64,000 nt of DNA from Tianweitania populi (GTDB lineage Bacteria > Pseudomonadota > Alphaproteobacteria > Rhizobiales > Rhizobiaceae), in assembly GCF_014652875.1 (NCBI RefSeq), contig NZ_BMZQ01000002.1:908501-972500 (forward strand), written 5' to 3'. The position numbers were made by a program, and so were the translations under genes. Of this stretch, positions 52,273 through 61,659 are shown piece after piece. The stretch's first letter is position 1, and the number at the start of each line of letters is the position of its first letter. The notes under the pieces were generated by a model. That model worked only from the letters and a program-made list of their open reading frames with translations, searched no databases and was not told the origin of the DNA.

Positions 52273-53281
52273 CGGAGCCTCCCCGCAAGCGCCGCGCCAA
52301 TCCGCTCATGCCGTCGCGGCTGCCGAGCACCACCAGAACGAGGATGAGGCCGAGGCCGAGCTTCCAGTGTTCGGAGAAGTGGGCGAGCACGTCTTCCAGA
52401 AGGATGAAAACGGTTGCGCCGATGATCGGGCCGAGCAGCGTTCCCATGCCGCCAAGAACCACCATGACGATCAGTTCGCCGGAGCGCGCCCAGGTCATGT
52501 AGGCGGGCGACACGAACTGCACCTGGTTGGCAAGCAGGACGCCGGCAAGGGCGGCAATCATGCCGGCAATGACATAGGCGGTGAGCTGGAAGGAAAAAGG
52601 CGAAAAGCCGATCGCGCGCATGCGGGTGGGATTGTCGCGGGTGCCGCGCAGGACCCGTCCGAAGCGGGAGGCAACCAGCATGCGCATGAGCAGGAAGGCA
52701 GCCGCCAGCACGCCGAGCACGCCATAGAACAGGACGAGGTTGCTTCGCAGCAGATCGGCGCCGAAGAGGGTGGAGCGGCCTGACAAGGATATGCCGTCAT
52801 CGCCGCCGAAGGCTGACAGCGACACCATGAAGAAGAACGCCATCTGGCCGAAGGCGAGCGTGATCATGATGAAGTAAACGCCGCTGGTGCGCAGCGAAAG
52901 ATAGCCTGTAACAAGAGCGAAAAGGCCGGACGCAGCGAGAGCCGCCGCGATCTGCAGCAGAAGATCGTTGATGCCATAGCTCGACAGGATGCCGACGGCA
53001 TAAGCGCCGATCCCGATATAGGCAGCATGGCCGAAGGACACGAGGGCGCCGTAGCCCATGATCAGGTTGAGCGAGAGGGCGGCCAGCGCGAAGATCAGCA
53101 TGCGCGTGGCGACTACGAGGATGAAGCTGTCGCCTGTCGCCAGTGCGAGCAGCGGTACGGCGGCAAACAGGCCGAAAATGAGCCAGGGTGCGCTTTGCGC
53201 GAGCAAGGGCGGGCGGACGTGAGGCGCATCGATTACCGAGGAGGAGACCGGCCCTAGTGACGGTGTCGCGGCTTCGCTCAT
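52265..53281 (-). CDS. Liv-type ABC transporter permease (LivM-like)
   Basis: 338 residues with about nine hydrophobic segments. The pattern MLIFALAALSLNLIMGYGALVSFGHAAYIGIGAYAVGIL and the EAA-like loop EGI/ATVFILLEDVL region mark a LivM permease. It overlaps LivH by 4 bases and LivG by 8. Confidence 0.92.
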   Translation of the reverse strand: MSEAATPSLGPVSSSVIDAPHVRPPLLAQSAPWLIFGLFAAVPLLALATGDSFILVVATRMLIFALAALSLNLIMGYGALVSFGHAAYIGIGAYAVGILSSYGINDLLLQIAAALAASGLFALVTGYLSLRTSGVYFIMITLAFGQMAFFFMVSLSAFGGDDGISLSGRSTLFGADLLRSNLVLFYGVLGVLAAAFLLMRMLVASRFGRVLRGTRDNPTRMRAIGFSPFSFQLTAYVIAGMIAALAGVLLANQVQFVSPAYMTWARSGELIVMVVLGGMGTLLGPIIGATVFILLEDVLAHFSEHWKLGLGLILVLVVLGSRDGMSGLARRLRGGSDV

Positions 53282-54204
53282 CGTGTGCCTCCTCCCATCG
53301 GAAACAGACCGGTGGGCCTGAGGTAAAGCACGGCCGCCATCAGGATATAAACCAGCATGGGCGCAAGCGTGCGGCCCATTTGTGCGGCGGCCGCAGGGTC
53401 GAGCAGGTTGCGCAGCAGCATCGGGCCGAAGGAGCGACCAAGCGTATCCACGAGGCCGACAAGGATCGCCGCAACAAAGGCGCCGCGTACCGAGCCGACG
53501 CCGCCGATGACGATCACCACGAAGGTCAGGATCAGGATCGAGTCGCCCATTCCGGGATCGACCGACAGGATGGGCGCCACCATGCCGCCGGCGAAGCCCG
53601 CAAGCATGGCGCCGAGGCCGAACACGATCATGAAGAGCCGGCGAATGTTGACGCCGAGTGCCGAAACCATCGCGCCATGGGTCGCACCCGCACGCAGCAG
53701 CATGCCGAGCCTCGTATGATTGACCATGAAATAAAGGCCGAGCGCGGTTGCGAGGCCGGCTGCGATGATGAGGATGCGGAAGGTGGGATAGCGCAGGTTG
53801 CCCATGAGCTGGATCGAACCTGAAAAGGCTTCCGGCATGGGCACACTGAGGGGAGCGGAGCCCCAGATGATCTTGACGGTCTCGTTGAGGATCAGGATCA
53901 GGCCGAAGGTCGCCAAGACCTGATCGAGGTGACTTCGATCATAAAGACGGCGGAAGACGAGCACTTCCAGCGCGATACCAATGGCCAGCGTTGCCGGGAG
54001 AGCGATCAGGATCCCATAGGCGAAGCTTCCGGTCATCGCCGCGAACGCAGCGGTGAGATAAGCGCCGATCATATAAAGCACGCCATGCGCGAGATTGATC
54101 AGGTCCATGACGCCGAAGATCAGCGTCAGTCCGGCGGCAACCAGGAACAGCAGGATGCCGAACTGGATGCCGTTGAGGGACTGAAGAAGAAACAGGTTGA
54201 GCAT
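53278..54204 (-). CDS. Liv-type ABC transporter permease (LivH-like)
   Basis: 308 residues from the ATG at 54204 (MLNLFLLQSLNGIQFG); a TTG at 54219 would add five residues. About eight hydrophobic segments, with LIFGVMDLINLAHGVLYMIGAY typical of LivH, and FVVIVIGGVGSVRGAFVAAILVGLVDTLG as the cytoplasmic ATPase-contact region. The gap to the binding-protein gene is 117 bases. Confidence 0.92.
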   Translation of the reverse strand: MLNLFLLQSLNGIQFGILLFLVAAGLTLIFGVMDLINLAHGVLYMIGAYLTAAFAAMTGSFAYGILIALPATLAIGIALEVLVFRRLYDRSHLDQVLATFGLILILNETVKIIWGSAPLSVPMPEAFSGSIQLMGNLRYPTFRILIIAAGLATALGLYFMVNHTRLGMLLRAGATHGAMVSALGVNIRRLFMIVFGLGAMLAGFAGGMVAPILSVDPGMGDSILILTFVVIVIGGVGSVRGAFVAAILVGLVDTLGRSFGPMLLRNLLDPAAAAQMGRTLAPMLVYILMAAVLYLRPTGLFPMGGGTR

Positions 54205-54321
54205 AGGCAAGTCCGACAATCACGACGCGGCCGACGGGTCGCGATGTCCCTCGTCGGCCTTCTCGGAAGATGCGCGAAGGGCGATAGGCAGGCCGGAACG
54301 GCCTGTATCGCCCCGACCGAC

Positions 54322-55503
54322 TTACATCTTGCACTCGGACGCGTAGTTGTCCTTGTAGTCGTCGAAGATGGTCTCGACATAGGACGTCGCGAACTGGCCG
54401 TCCGCACGCTTGACCACTTTCGTCAGGTAGAAATCCTGGATCGGAAAGTGGTTGTCGCCTAAGGCGAACTGGCCGCGCGGCGAGGTGAATTCGGCAGTCT
54501 TCATGGCCTGACGCAGCGCGTCCTTGTCCTCGAGATTGCCGCCGGTCTTCTTCAGCGCCGCATCGATCAGCATGGCGGCATCATAGGCCTGAACGGCATA
54601 GGTCGCCGGCACGCGCTTGTATTTTGCCTCATAGGCGGTCGTGAAAGCCCTGGCTTCCGGCGTATCGAGGTCCGGTGCCCAGTTCGATCCGGCCATGAAG
54701 CCGAGCGCCGCGTCCTGCTGTGCCGGGAGGGTGGTTTCGTCCACCGTAAAGGCGGACAGGAACGGGGTCGCTTCGAGGCCGGCCTGGCGGTACTGCTTGA
54801 CGAAGTTCACGCCCATGCCGCCGGGAAGAAAGGCATAAACAGCGTCCGGTGCATCGGCCGCGATCTGGGCGAGTTCAGCCGAAAAATCGAGCTGGCCGAG
54901 CGGAACATACAGCTCCTGTGCAGCCTCGCCCTTGTAGGAATGCTTGAAGCCAGCCAGCGCGTCCTTGCCGGCCTGGTAGTTCGGCGCAATGAGGACGACG
55001 CGCTTGTAGCCCTGCGTTTCCGCATATTTGCCGGACACCTCGTGCATCTGGTCGTTCTGGTAGGATGTCACGAACAGGTTGGCGTTGCAGTCCTTGCCGG
55101 CGAGGTTCGACGTGCCGGCGTTGGTGCTGATGAGGAAGGCGCCGGAAGCCGTCACGGGCTTTACGATTGCATTGAGCACGTTGGAGAAGATCGGTCCGAC
55201 CACGAAGTCGACCTGATCGCGTTCCACCAGCTGCTGTGCCTTGCTAACGCCGATATCGGGCTTCTGCTCGTCGTCCTGGATAATGATTTCGGCATCGAGC
55301 CCGCCGAACTTGTTGCCGAGCTTCTCGGCCGCAAGCAGGAAGGCGTCGCGCGATTGTTCCCCAAGAAGCGCGGACGGCCCGCTCAGCGTATAGATTAGGC
55401 CGATCTTGACCTTCTTGTCTTGCGCCTTGTCCTGGGCATGGGCTGCGCCGGTCAGCGCGGTTGCAGTCAGCAGCGCGAGCGCCAGCTTGGTCATCTTGCT
55501 CAT
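54322..55503 (-). CDS. Liv-type ABC transporter substrate-binding protein
   Basis: 393 residues; AGAGGTGG lies upstream of the ATG. A signal peptide (KLALALLTATALTGAAHAQ) is followed by a type I periplasmic binding fold with VKIGLIYTLSGPSALLGEQSRDAF and VDFVVGPIFSNVLNAIVKPV. It is nearer to binding proteins for aromatic or other organic acids than to LivJ, judging from its low resemblance to the orphan at 37.5-38.6 kb and from its operon partners. The substrate is unknown. Confidence 0.88.
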   Translation of the reverse strand: MSKMTKLALALLTATALTGAAHAQDKAQDKKVKIGLIYTLSGPSALLGEQSRDAFLLAAEKLGNKFGGLDAEIIIQDDEQKPDIGVSKAQQLVERDQVDFVVGPIFSNVLNAIVKPVTASGAFLISTNAGTSNLAGKDCNANLFVTSYQNDQMHEVSGKYAETQGYKRVVLIAPNYQAGKDALAGFKHSYKGEAAQELYVPLGQLDFSAELAQIAADAPDAVYAFLPGGMGVNFVKQYRQAGLEATPFLSAFTVDETTLPAQQDAALGFMAGSNWAPDLDTPEARAFTTAYEAKYKRVPATYAVQAYDAAMLIDAALKKTGGNLEDKDALRQAMKTAEFTSPRGQFALGDNHFPIQDFYLTKVVKRADGQFATSYVETIFDDYKDNYASECKM

Positions 55504-55585
55504 CGTTCCACCTCTAAAAGCTTATCATTGTTATGGCCGTGCATCCGGATGACTGCGCTCCCACACGCAGTTGCCGGACGGTTCC

Positions 55586-56032
55586 TTATTCACTCGGCGG
55601 AGGCAGGAACTGAACCTCGTGTGCCGATGCTATGCGAACAACATCTTGCGGGTCACCGACATTGTTGATCTTCGTGAATAGGTCCCACAGTTTCGCGGAT
55701 GGCGATACCCAAAAGATGCACTTCACGACCTGGTCGGACTTGTTGAAGATGCCATGCGCGATGTTGCGTGGCAGGCAGATCAGGTCGCCGGGTCCTGCCA
55801 CCACATCCTTGCCGTCGAGGGTGAGGTCGAAGCGGCCTTCGAGCATGTAGATGAACTCGTCCTGCGTGGTGTGGATGTGCGGCGGGACGAAGGTGCCGGG
55901 AGGAAAGGTCGCGTGCCAGGACATCGAGCTGTCATAGTGATGCTTCGGCACATAGGTCTGGCCGAGAATGTTCCAGACGATCCCGTCGATGGACTTGCCG
56001 GATTGGGTAATGCCGGCTTCATGTTGGGTCAT
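55586..56032 (-). CDS. Cupin domain protein
   Basis: 148 residues. Cupin motif 1 is PPGTFVPPHIHTTQDEFIYML (two His and Glu); motif 2 is PGDLICLPRNIAHGIFN (His). The metal-binding set is complete, so it may be an enzyme (oxygenase or isomerase) rather than only a sensor. It lies 26 bases behind the flavin monooxygenase gene, and the two should be co-expressed. Single-cupin proteins with such partners act on or protect oxidised aromatic intermediates, but no reaction can be claimed here. Confidence 0.82.
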   Translation of the reverse strand: MTQHEAGITQSGKSIDGIVWNILGQTYVPKHHYDSSMSWHATFPPGTFVPPHIHTTQDEFIYMLEGRFDLTLDGKDVVAGPGDLICLPRNIAHGIFNKSDQVVKCIFWVSPSAKLWDLFTKINNVGDPQDVVRIASAHEVQFLPPPSE

Positions 56033-56058
56033 CGTGATGGTCCTTCTTGTGGTTCAGA

Positions 56059-57303
56059 TCAGGAAGCGCGGGCCTGGTTGACCTGGCTGGTCGAGAAGCC
56101 TGCGGTTGCGGCATAGCCGCGGACGATCGCTTCGCGTTCGGCAAAGCTGATGACGCCGTCGAGGTCGGCGCATCCGTTGGGCGCGCGCCGCTCGACTTCA
56201 TCGATGACGCCTTCGGGGCCGCCCTTGCGATTGAGGCGCACGATCTCGGCCGTGGCCGGCAAACGCGACGCTTGATAGGCGGCCAAGGCAGCACGGCCAT
56301 GTTCGGCTTGCGCAAGGCAATCGGCCAGCATGCGCGCATCGATGATGGCCTGGCTCGCGCCATTCGAGCCGACCGGATACATCGGATGCGCGGCGTCTCC
56401 GATCAGCGCCACGCGGCCATCCGTCCACCAAGGCAGGGGATCGCGGTCGCACATTGGATATTCGAAGAATGTGTCGGTCGCCCGCACAAGGGCAGGCAGG
56501 TCGATCACGTCGACGCCAAACTTCTCGACATGCGGCATCAGCTCTTCATGCGTTCCGCGCCGGCTCCAGTCTTCGCGCTTCGGTGCAGGCGCGCCATCGA
56601 CGCCGGGGCGGTAGGTCACCACCCAGTTGTTGAGGACCTTGCCCGGCAGCGTGCCCCGCGCGATCGGATAAAGAACGAGCTTATAGGTAAAGCCGCCGGC
56701 CACGATCATGGTGCGGCCATCGAGGAACGGCTCGGTTTCGGTCGCACCGCGCCACATCATGACGCCGTTCCATTTCAGCCCGGCTTCGTTCGGGAACATC
56801 TGGCGGCGGATGACGGAATGGATCCCGTCGGCGGCAATGACGACATCGCCGCTGGCGGAGGAGATTGCGCAGCCTTCGGTGAAATAAACGGTGGCCGAGC
56901 CTTCGTTTTGTTTATAGCCGGTGCAGGCCTGGCCGGTCACCACGGCATCCGAGCCGAGGCGTTCAAGAACCGCCCTATGCAGCATTGCCTGTAGATGGCC
57001 GCGGTGAATGGAGAATTGCGGCACGTCATAGCCGGCGTCGATGCCGCGCGGCTCGCGCCAGATTTCCTGGCCGTGGCGGGTCGCATAGATCAATTCGCGC
57101 GTACGGATGCCGATCTCGTCAAGCGCGGGCAGAAGTCCAAGCTCCGCCAGTTCACGGATCGCGTGCGGCAGGACGTTGATGCCGACGCCGAGTTCACGGA
57201 TTTCGGGTGCGGCCTCGAAGATCTGGCAATCGAGCCCGCGTGCATGCAGCATAAGGGCCGTTGTCAGGCCACCGATGCCACCACCGACGATGATTGCTTT
57301 CAT
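56059..57303 (-). CDS. FAD-dependent monooxygenase (aromatic hydroxylase type)
   Basis: 414 residues, class A flavoprotein hydroxylase. The FAD-binding motif is MKAIIVGGGIGGLTTALML, DG motif VVIAADGIHSVIRRQM, and GD motif ALIGDAAHPMYPVGSNGASQ. It resembles the PhzS-like 'flavin-dependent oxidoreductase' group (for example LGVGINVLPHAIRELAELGLL). It probably uses NAD(P)H and O2 to hydroxylate an aromatic carboxylic acid. It is the first gene of the catabolic operon and divergent from the AraC-type regulator. Confidence 0.9.
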   Translation of the reverse strand: MKAIIVGGGIGGLTTALMLHARGLDCQIFEAAPEIRELGVGINVLPHAIRELAELGLLPALDEIGIRTRELIYATRHGQEIWREPRGIDAGYDVPQFSIHRGHLQAMLHRAVLERLGSDAVVTGQACTGYKQNEGSATVYFTEGCAISSASGDVVIAADGIHSVIRRQMFPNEAGLKWNGVMMWRGATETEPFLDGRTMIVAGGFTYKLVLYPIARGTLPGKVLNNWVVTYRPGVDGAPAPKREDWSRRGTHEELMPHVEKFGVDVIDLPALVRATDTFFEYPMCDRDPLPWWTDGRVALIGDAAHPMYPVGSNGASQAIIDARMLADCLAQAEHGRAALAAYQASRLPATAEIVRLNRKGGPEGVIDEVERRAPNGCADLDGVISFAEREAIVRGYAATAGFSTSQVNQARAS

Positions 57304-57395
57304 CGCTGTTCCCCTTGTTTGCGCTTAGTCTCGGCGCTGCAGCACTTCGGCTGCTTGGGGGTGATGCTACGAGGGCTTGTCCGCCTTTCTATCGT

Positions 57396-57425
57396 CAAAG
57401 CGCCAACCTGTCGGCAAAGCGCCAA
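57396..57425. promoter_or_regulatory. Paired direct repeat, candidate AraC-family operator
   Basis: CAAAGCGCCAA occurs at 57396-57406 and again at 57415-57425, 19 bases apart, in the gap between the monooxygenase gene and the AraC-type regulator. Two direct half-sites about two helical turns apart are typical of AraC-family binding. A weaker related copy, TTTGCGCTTAG, is near 57317. Confidence 0.5.
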
Positions 57426-57512
57426 AATCACGATCCGAGGAGTGCTGCAACGCACGGCTTGCGCAGGATGAACGCGGTGATAGTTTAATCTTCAAATAAA
57501 AAGATCAGGGAC

Positions 57513-58481
57513 ATGAAGATGACGCAAGCAGGCTGCCTATACCGGCTTTCGCCTTCGCTCGATGCTTTCCAGGCCACCATGTCGGGACTTCTGCGCCCAT
57601 GCCGCATCAGCCAGAAGTCGAGCCGCACCTATCGCACCGAAGTTTCCCATGGCGGCATGCGGCCCTTCGGGCTGACAGCTATCCGCATCGGCGGCCAGGC
57701 GCGCATCGCGGTGGACGCGCATCGTGACATGACGCTGCTGCAAGTGCCGCTGCAAGGCCATTTCATTTCACGCGACCGCCGTGGCGACGGCCTGCGTTAT
57801 GGCGCAGGGCTCAACGCGCAGCTGGTGGATGCGCATTCGCCGATCGACCTTGAATTCGAGCCATCCACCCGCATGCTGATCTTCAACCTGAACGACAGCC
57901 AGATCGAGTTGATCGGCGGCAAGCAGGTGGTCGAGCAGTTCACCTACAAGAACCGCGTCATCACGCTCGACAATGCCGCCGGAAAAGCCTTCTACCAGCT
58001 GGCGCAGTTCGTGATGCGTGAGATCGAAGCGGATCAGGCCACGTTCTTTAATGACGGCCTCGCCGACCGGCTTGAGGATTGTCTGCTTCTGTCACTGGCC
58101 GCGGCCCTGGAAGCATCGCCGCAGCCGGCGGCACGCTCCGGACCGGTGCCCTATTATGTCCAGCGGGCGGAGCGCTTCATGGCGGACCGGCTGCGTGATC
58201 CACTGACGTTGACCGATATCGTGCAAGCTGCCGGCACAAGTGCGCGCACGCTGCATCGGACCTTTCGCGAGGTGCGCGGCGACACGCCGCTTGGCGTGTT
58301 GAAGCGGATGCGGCTGGAACGGGTTCATGCCGAGCTTGTCGGCGGAAAATGTGCCACCGGTGACATTACCCGCATGGCGATGGGCTGGGGCTTCAATCAC
58401 ATGAGCCTGTTTGCCGCCGACTACCGCAAACAGTTCGGCAGGGCGCCTTCTGCAACGGTGATCGAGGCCCGCCGCTGCTGA
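57513..58481 (+). CDS. AraC family transcriptional regulator
   Basis: 322 residues. An N-terminal AraC_binding_2-type sensor domain (about 30-190) precedes the C-terminal double HTH (about 215-318: DRLRDPLTLTDIVQAAGTSARTLHRTFRE and GDITRMAMGWGFNHMSLFAADYRKQFGRAPS). It is divergent from the monooxygenase operon, with the candidate repeat operator in between. It probably activates the operon in response to the transported compound or its product. Confidence 0.92.
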   Translation: MKMTQAGCLYRLSPSLDAFQATMSGLLRPCRISQKSSRTYRTEVSHGGMRPFGLTAIRIGGQARIAVDAHRDMTLLQVPLQGHFISRDRRGDGLRYGAGLNAQLVDAHSPIDLEFEPSTRMLIFNLNDSQIELIGGKQVVEQFTYKNRVITLDNAAGKAFYQLAQFVMREIEADQATFFNDGLADRLEDCLLLSLAAALEASPQPAARSGPVPYYVQRAERFMADRLRDPLTLTDIVQAAGTSARTLHRTFREVRGDTPLGVLKRMRLERVHAELVGGKCATGDITRMAMGWGFNHMSLFAADYRKQFGRAPSATVIEARRC

Positions 58482-58590
58482 GCTGACTGCGGTCTGGGTC
58501 AAGCGAGAAACTGTCCAAGCGGCGATTTGAACCCAAGCCTGCTTTGCTGTAGGCCACCGCATATTAGAGGTCGCAGGAACAGGAACCAAT

Positions 58591-58893
58591 ATGTCGGATC
58601 AAGATGATGCCTATGTCTATGACGAGGTGACAGGCGAGTGGCGGCCGGCTTCCGAGATGGCGGCGGCTGAGGCGAGTGCGGCCGAGGTGCGCGATGCTTC
58701 AGGCAATCTTCTGGCCGACGGCGACTCGGTTGTTCTGGTGAAAGATCTCAAGGTTAAAGGTGCCGGGCAGACGCTGAAGCAGGGCACGCTGATCAAGTCG
58801 ATCCGGCTGACCGACAATCCCGAGGAGATCGATTGCCGGCATGATGCGATTAAGGGCCTCGTGCTGCGCACGGAGTTTGTGCGCAAGCGCTGA
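58591..58893 (+). CDS. YjdM/PhnA-like domain protein
   Basis: 100 residues. The C-terminal part (VRDASGNLLADGDSVVLVKDLKVKG to IDCRHDAIKGLVLRTEFVRK) matches the PhnA/YjdM domain. The N-terminal zinc ribbon of the longer family members is absent, replaced by a short acidic segment (DDAYVYDEVTGEWRPASEM). The name 'alkylphosphonate utilisation' is historical; the function is unknown. It has its own gap on both sides. Confidence 0.85.
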   Translation: MSDQDDAYVYDEVTGEWRPASEMAAAEASAAEVRDASGNLLADGDSVVLVKDLKVKGAGQTLKQGTLIKSIRLTDNPEEIDCRHDAIKGLVLRTEFVRKR

Positions 58894-59111
58894 GGCGCAT
58901 TGGGGAGCGGCCCCTTCAGCGAGGGTGGCCCAGTTCTCACGCATAAGTGTGACGCGCCGTTATCCATATGGCAGCAGCGATGGAGCCTCGCTGTATGTCA
59001 GAAATTCCCTGTTAGGGACTCCCTGTCAGTGATGGCGCAAGACGGGAACGTGCGCCTTGCTTGCCGCCATGCTCCCTGGCGCAAACCACGTGTTGAGCAC
59101 TTTGCCTGCCT

Positions 59112-61463
59112 ATGTTCTTGACCAGACATCTCCGCTATTGGCTCTTCATAGCAACTCTGCTTCTGGGGTTCTGCGGTGCGTCGGCCTTGATGCTCACGGA
59201 ACTGCGCCGCGACAGCTGGACGATTGCAAACACCGGCGCGCGCAATCTGCTGACAGTTCTTTCGCAGGATATCGAAAGCAATATCGGCTCTTATGATCGT
59301 GTTCTGCTGAGCGTCGTCACCAAGCTCGAAGATCCCGCTTTCTTGAGCCTCGAGCCGAGACTGCAGCAGTCCTTCGTGTTCGGCGCCACGCTGATCAAGC
59401 CCTATTTCACCAGCCTTCTGGTTCTGGACAAGGACGGCAACGTCATCCGCGATGCCGGCGGCGTGCCGCCGCGCGTCGATAATTTCTCGGACCGCTCTTA
59501 TTTCCAGGCGCATGCGAACGACAAGTCGGTCGGCCTTTTCATCAGCACGCCGTTTCAAAGGCGTCTGACAGGCAATGACGAAGTGCTTGGCCTCAGCCGC
59601 CGGATCAACGCACCCGACGGGACTTTTGCCGGCGTGGTGGTCGGTACGTTGCGGCTGCAATATTTCCGCGACCTGTTTGAACAGGCCGAGCTAAAGTCGC
59701 ACGACTCCATCAACCTGTTTTCGCAAACCGGCACGCTGCTGATGCGCAGCCCTTATCTGGAAGATCAGATCGGGCGCGATCTGTCCGCAACGCCCAATGT
59801 GCGCCGCTTCATCGCGTCGTCGTCCGGCAGCTTTTCCGGCGTTGCGGCGGTGGACGGCGTCACGCGCGTTTATAATTTCGTTCGGATCGGCAATCTTCCG
59901 CTGATCGTCAATATAGCGCTGTCACATGACGACATCTTCGAGGCTTGGCGTACGCAAGCCTTGTGGATCGGCAGCGTGCTTACGCTTCTTTGCGCCATGA
60001 CGATGATGCTTGCCTTCGTGGTGCGGCGTGAATTCGTCAAGCGCGCGCTAGCCGAAGCGGTCACCCGGCAAAGCGAGGCGCAATATCGGCTGTTGGCGGA
60101 AAACGCCACCGACCTGATCATACGGCTCGATGGCGACCTCGTGCGGCGCTATGTGTCGCCGGCATCCCACGCGATGCTCGGCCTCGATCCCTCGGAAATG
60201 GTGGGGCATCGTACCCGTGGGATCATCCATCCCGATGATTGGCCGACCGTCGAGCAGATGGTTGCCGAAGCACGCGTGACAGGAAAGCCGGCGGAAGCGA
60301 TCTATCGCCTGCAGCACAAGTCCGGCGCTTATGTCTGGGTGGAAGGCCGCTACAGTTTTGTTGCGGATGACGAAGGCTTCATTGTCGTTCTGCGCGATAT
60401 TTCCACCCGCAAGTCAGCTGAGCTGAAGCTGGCGGCCGCACATGCCGAGCTGGCAAAGCGGGCGAATACGGATGGTTTGACCGGGCTCGCCAACCGCCGC
60501 CGCTTCGACGAGGCGTTCGAGGCCGAACATGCCAAGGCCGTGGATCAGTCCAAATCGCTGTCGCTTCTCCTCATCGACGTCGACCGCTTCAAGCTGTTCA
60601 ACGACACTTATGGCCATCAGGCCGGCGACGAATGTCTGCGCCGTGTCGCCAAGGCGATCGAAGCCTGTATCCGGCCGAGCGATCTTTGCGCGCGCTATGG
60701 CGGCGAGGAAATTGTGGTGCTTTTGCCCGGCAGTGACGATGCTGCCGCCTACAGGGTCGGCGAACGCATCCGCATGGCTGTCGAGAGCCTCGACATCCCG
60801 CATATGGAAAACGCGTCCGCGGGCAAGCGGGTGACGATCTCCATCGGTTGCGCGACGCAGGAACCGGGATCGGACGAGCCCGCTTTGGCGCTGATCGCGC
60901 AGGCGGATCGCCGCCTCTACGAGGCCAAGCGAACCGGCCGCAATCGTGTTCTATCGGCGTTCTCCATGCCGACGGCCTCCGAGCCGCCGAAATTGGAAAA
61001 CGAACCCGTCCGCCTTGAGGCCGTCGAAACCTTTCTAAGCTCCGCACAGGAAAAAGGGTCCAGCAGTCTGGATCTGATTGCGCGAAGTGCGGCCGAGCTT
61101 CTGGATGCACCGATCGGCTTCGTGTCGCTTGTCGGGAAAGACGAGCTGACGCTGATCGGGCGTCATGGCCTTGGCATCAGCACGGTGCCGCGCGACATTG
61201 CTTATTGCTCGCACACTATTGCGGGCAGCGAGCCCATGGTGGTTTACGACGCGCTTTCCGACACGCGCTTCAAGGAAAACCCGCTTGCCCAAGGTGATGA
61301 AGGGCTGCGCTTTTATGCCGGTGCGCCTTTGGTTGATCCCGAAACGGGAGAGACCGTCGGGGCCGTTTGCGTTTCCGATTACAAGCCGCGTGACAACGTG
61401 ACGGCATCCGAGCGGGACATCCTCAAGGATCTGTCCAAGCTCGTCATCGACGAGCTGCGATAA
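59112..61463 (+). CDS. Diguanylate cyclase with Cache, PAS, GGDEF and C-terminal GAF domains
   Basis: 783 residues. Membrane helix 1 (about 8-28), a periplasmic dCache-like sensor (about 30-280) and helix 2 (about 285-306) are followed by a PAS domain (about 320-445), GGDEF domain (about 450-615) and GAF domain (about 640-783). The active-site motif is RYGGEEIV (GGEEI about 530-534), and an RPSD I-site lies five residues before it, so product inhibition is likely. The order GGDEF-then-GAF is unusual, since GAF normally precedes the cyclase. Synthesis of cyclic di-GMP at the membrane is expected. The 58894-59111 gap shows no gene. Confidence 0.92.
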   Translation: MFLTRHLRYWLFIATLLLGFCGASALMLTELRRDSWTIANTGARNLLTVLSQDIESNIGSYDRVLLSVVTKLEDPAFLSLEPRLQQSFVFGATLIKPYFTSLLVLDKDGNVIRDAGGVPPRVDNFSDRSYFQAHANDKSVGLFISTPFQRRLTGNDEVLGLSRRINAPDGTFAGVVVGTLRLQYFRDLFEQAELKSHDSINLFSQTGTLLMRSPYLEDQIGRDLSATPNVRRFIASSSGSFSGVAAVDGVTRVYNFVRIGNLPLIVNIALSHDDIFEAWRTQALWIGSVLTLLCAMTMMLAFVVRREFVKRALAEAVTRQSEAQYRLLAENATDLIIRLDGDLVRRYVSPASHAMLGLDPSEMVGHRTRGIIHPDDWPTVEQMVAEARVTGKPAEAIYRLQHKSGAYVWVEGRYSFVADDEGFIVVLRDISTRKSAELKLAAAHAELAKRANTDGLTGLANRRRFDEAFEAEHAKAVDQSKSLSLLLIDVDRFKLFNDTYGHQAGDECLRRVAKAIEACIRPSDLCARYGGEEIVVLLPGSDDAAAYRVGERIRMAVESLDIPHMENASAGKRVTISIGCATQEPGSDEPALALIAQADRRLYEAKRTGRNRVLSAFSMPTASEPPKLENEPVRLEAVETFLSSAQEKGSSSLDLIARSAAELLDAPIGFVSLVGKDELTLIGRHGLGISTVPRDIAYCSHTIAGSEPMVVYDALSDTRFKENPLAQGDEGLRFYAGAPLVDPETGETVGAVCVSDYKPRDNVTASERDILKDLSKLVIDELR

Positions 61464-61659
61464 ACGAGCGAGGCGCCGCTTAAATAGCGCCGACGAAGCG
61501 CCGGGCTTCGACCAGCCAATAAAGCTTGTAGAACCCCTAAAGCGCAGCTATGCGGGAACTGACTTAAACGCGATCCGGCCGCTTATTTCAGGTATTGCTG
61601 AATAGAGTTTGCCGAATACTGCTTCTTAGCAGTGACGCAATTCGAGGGTTCCGGGATCG

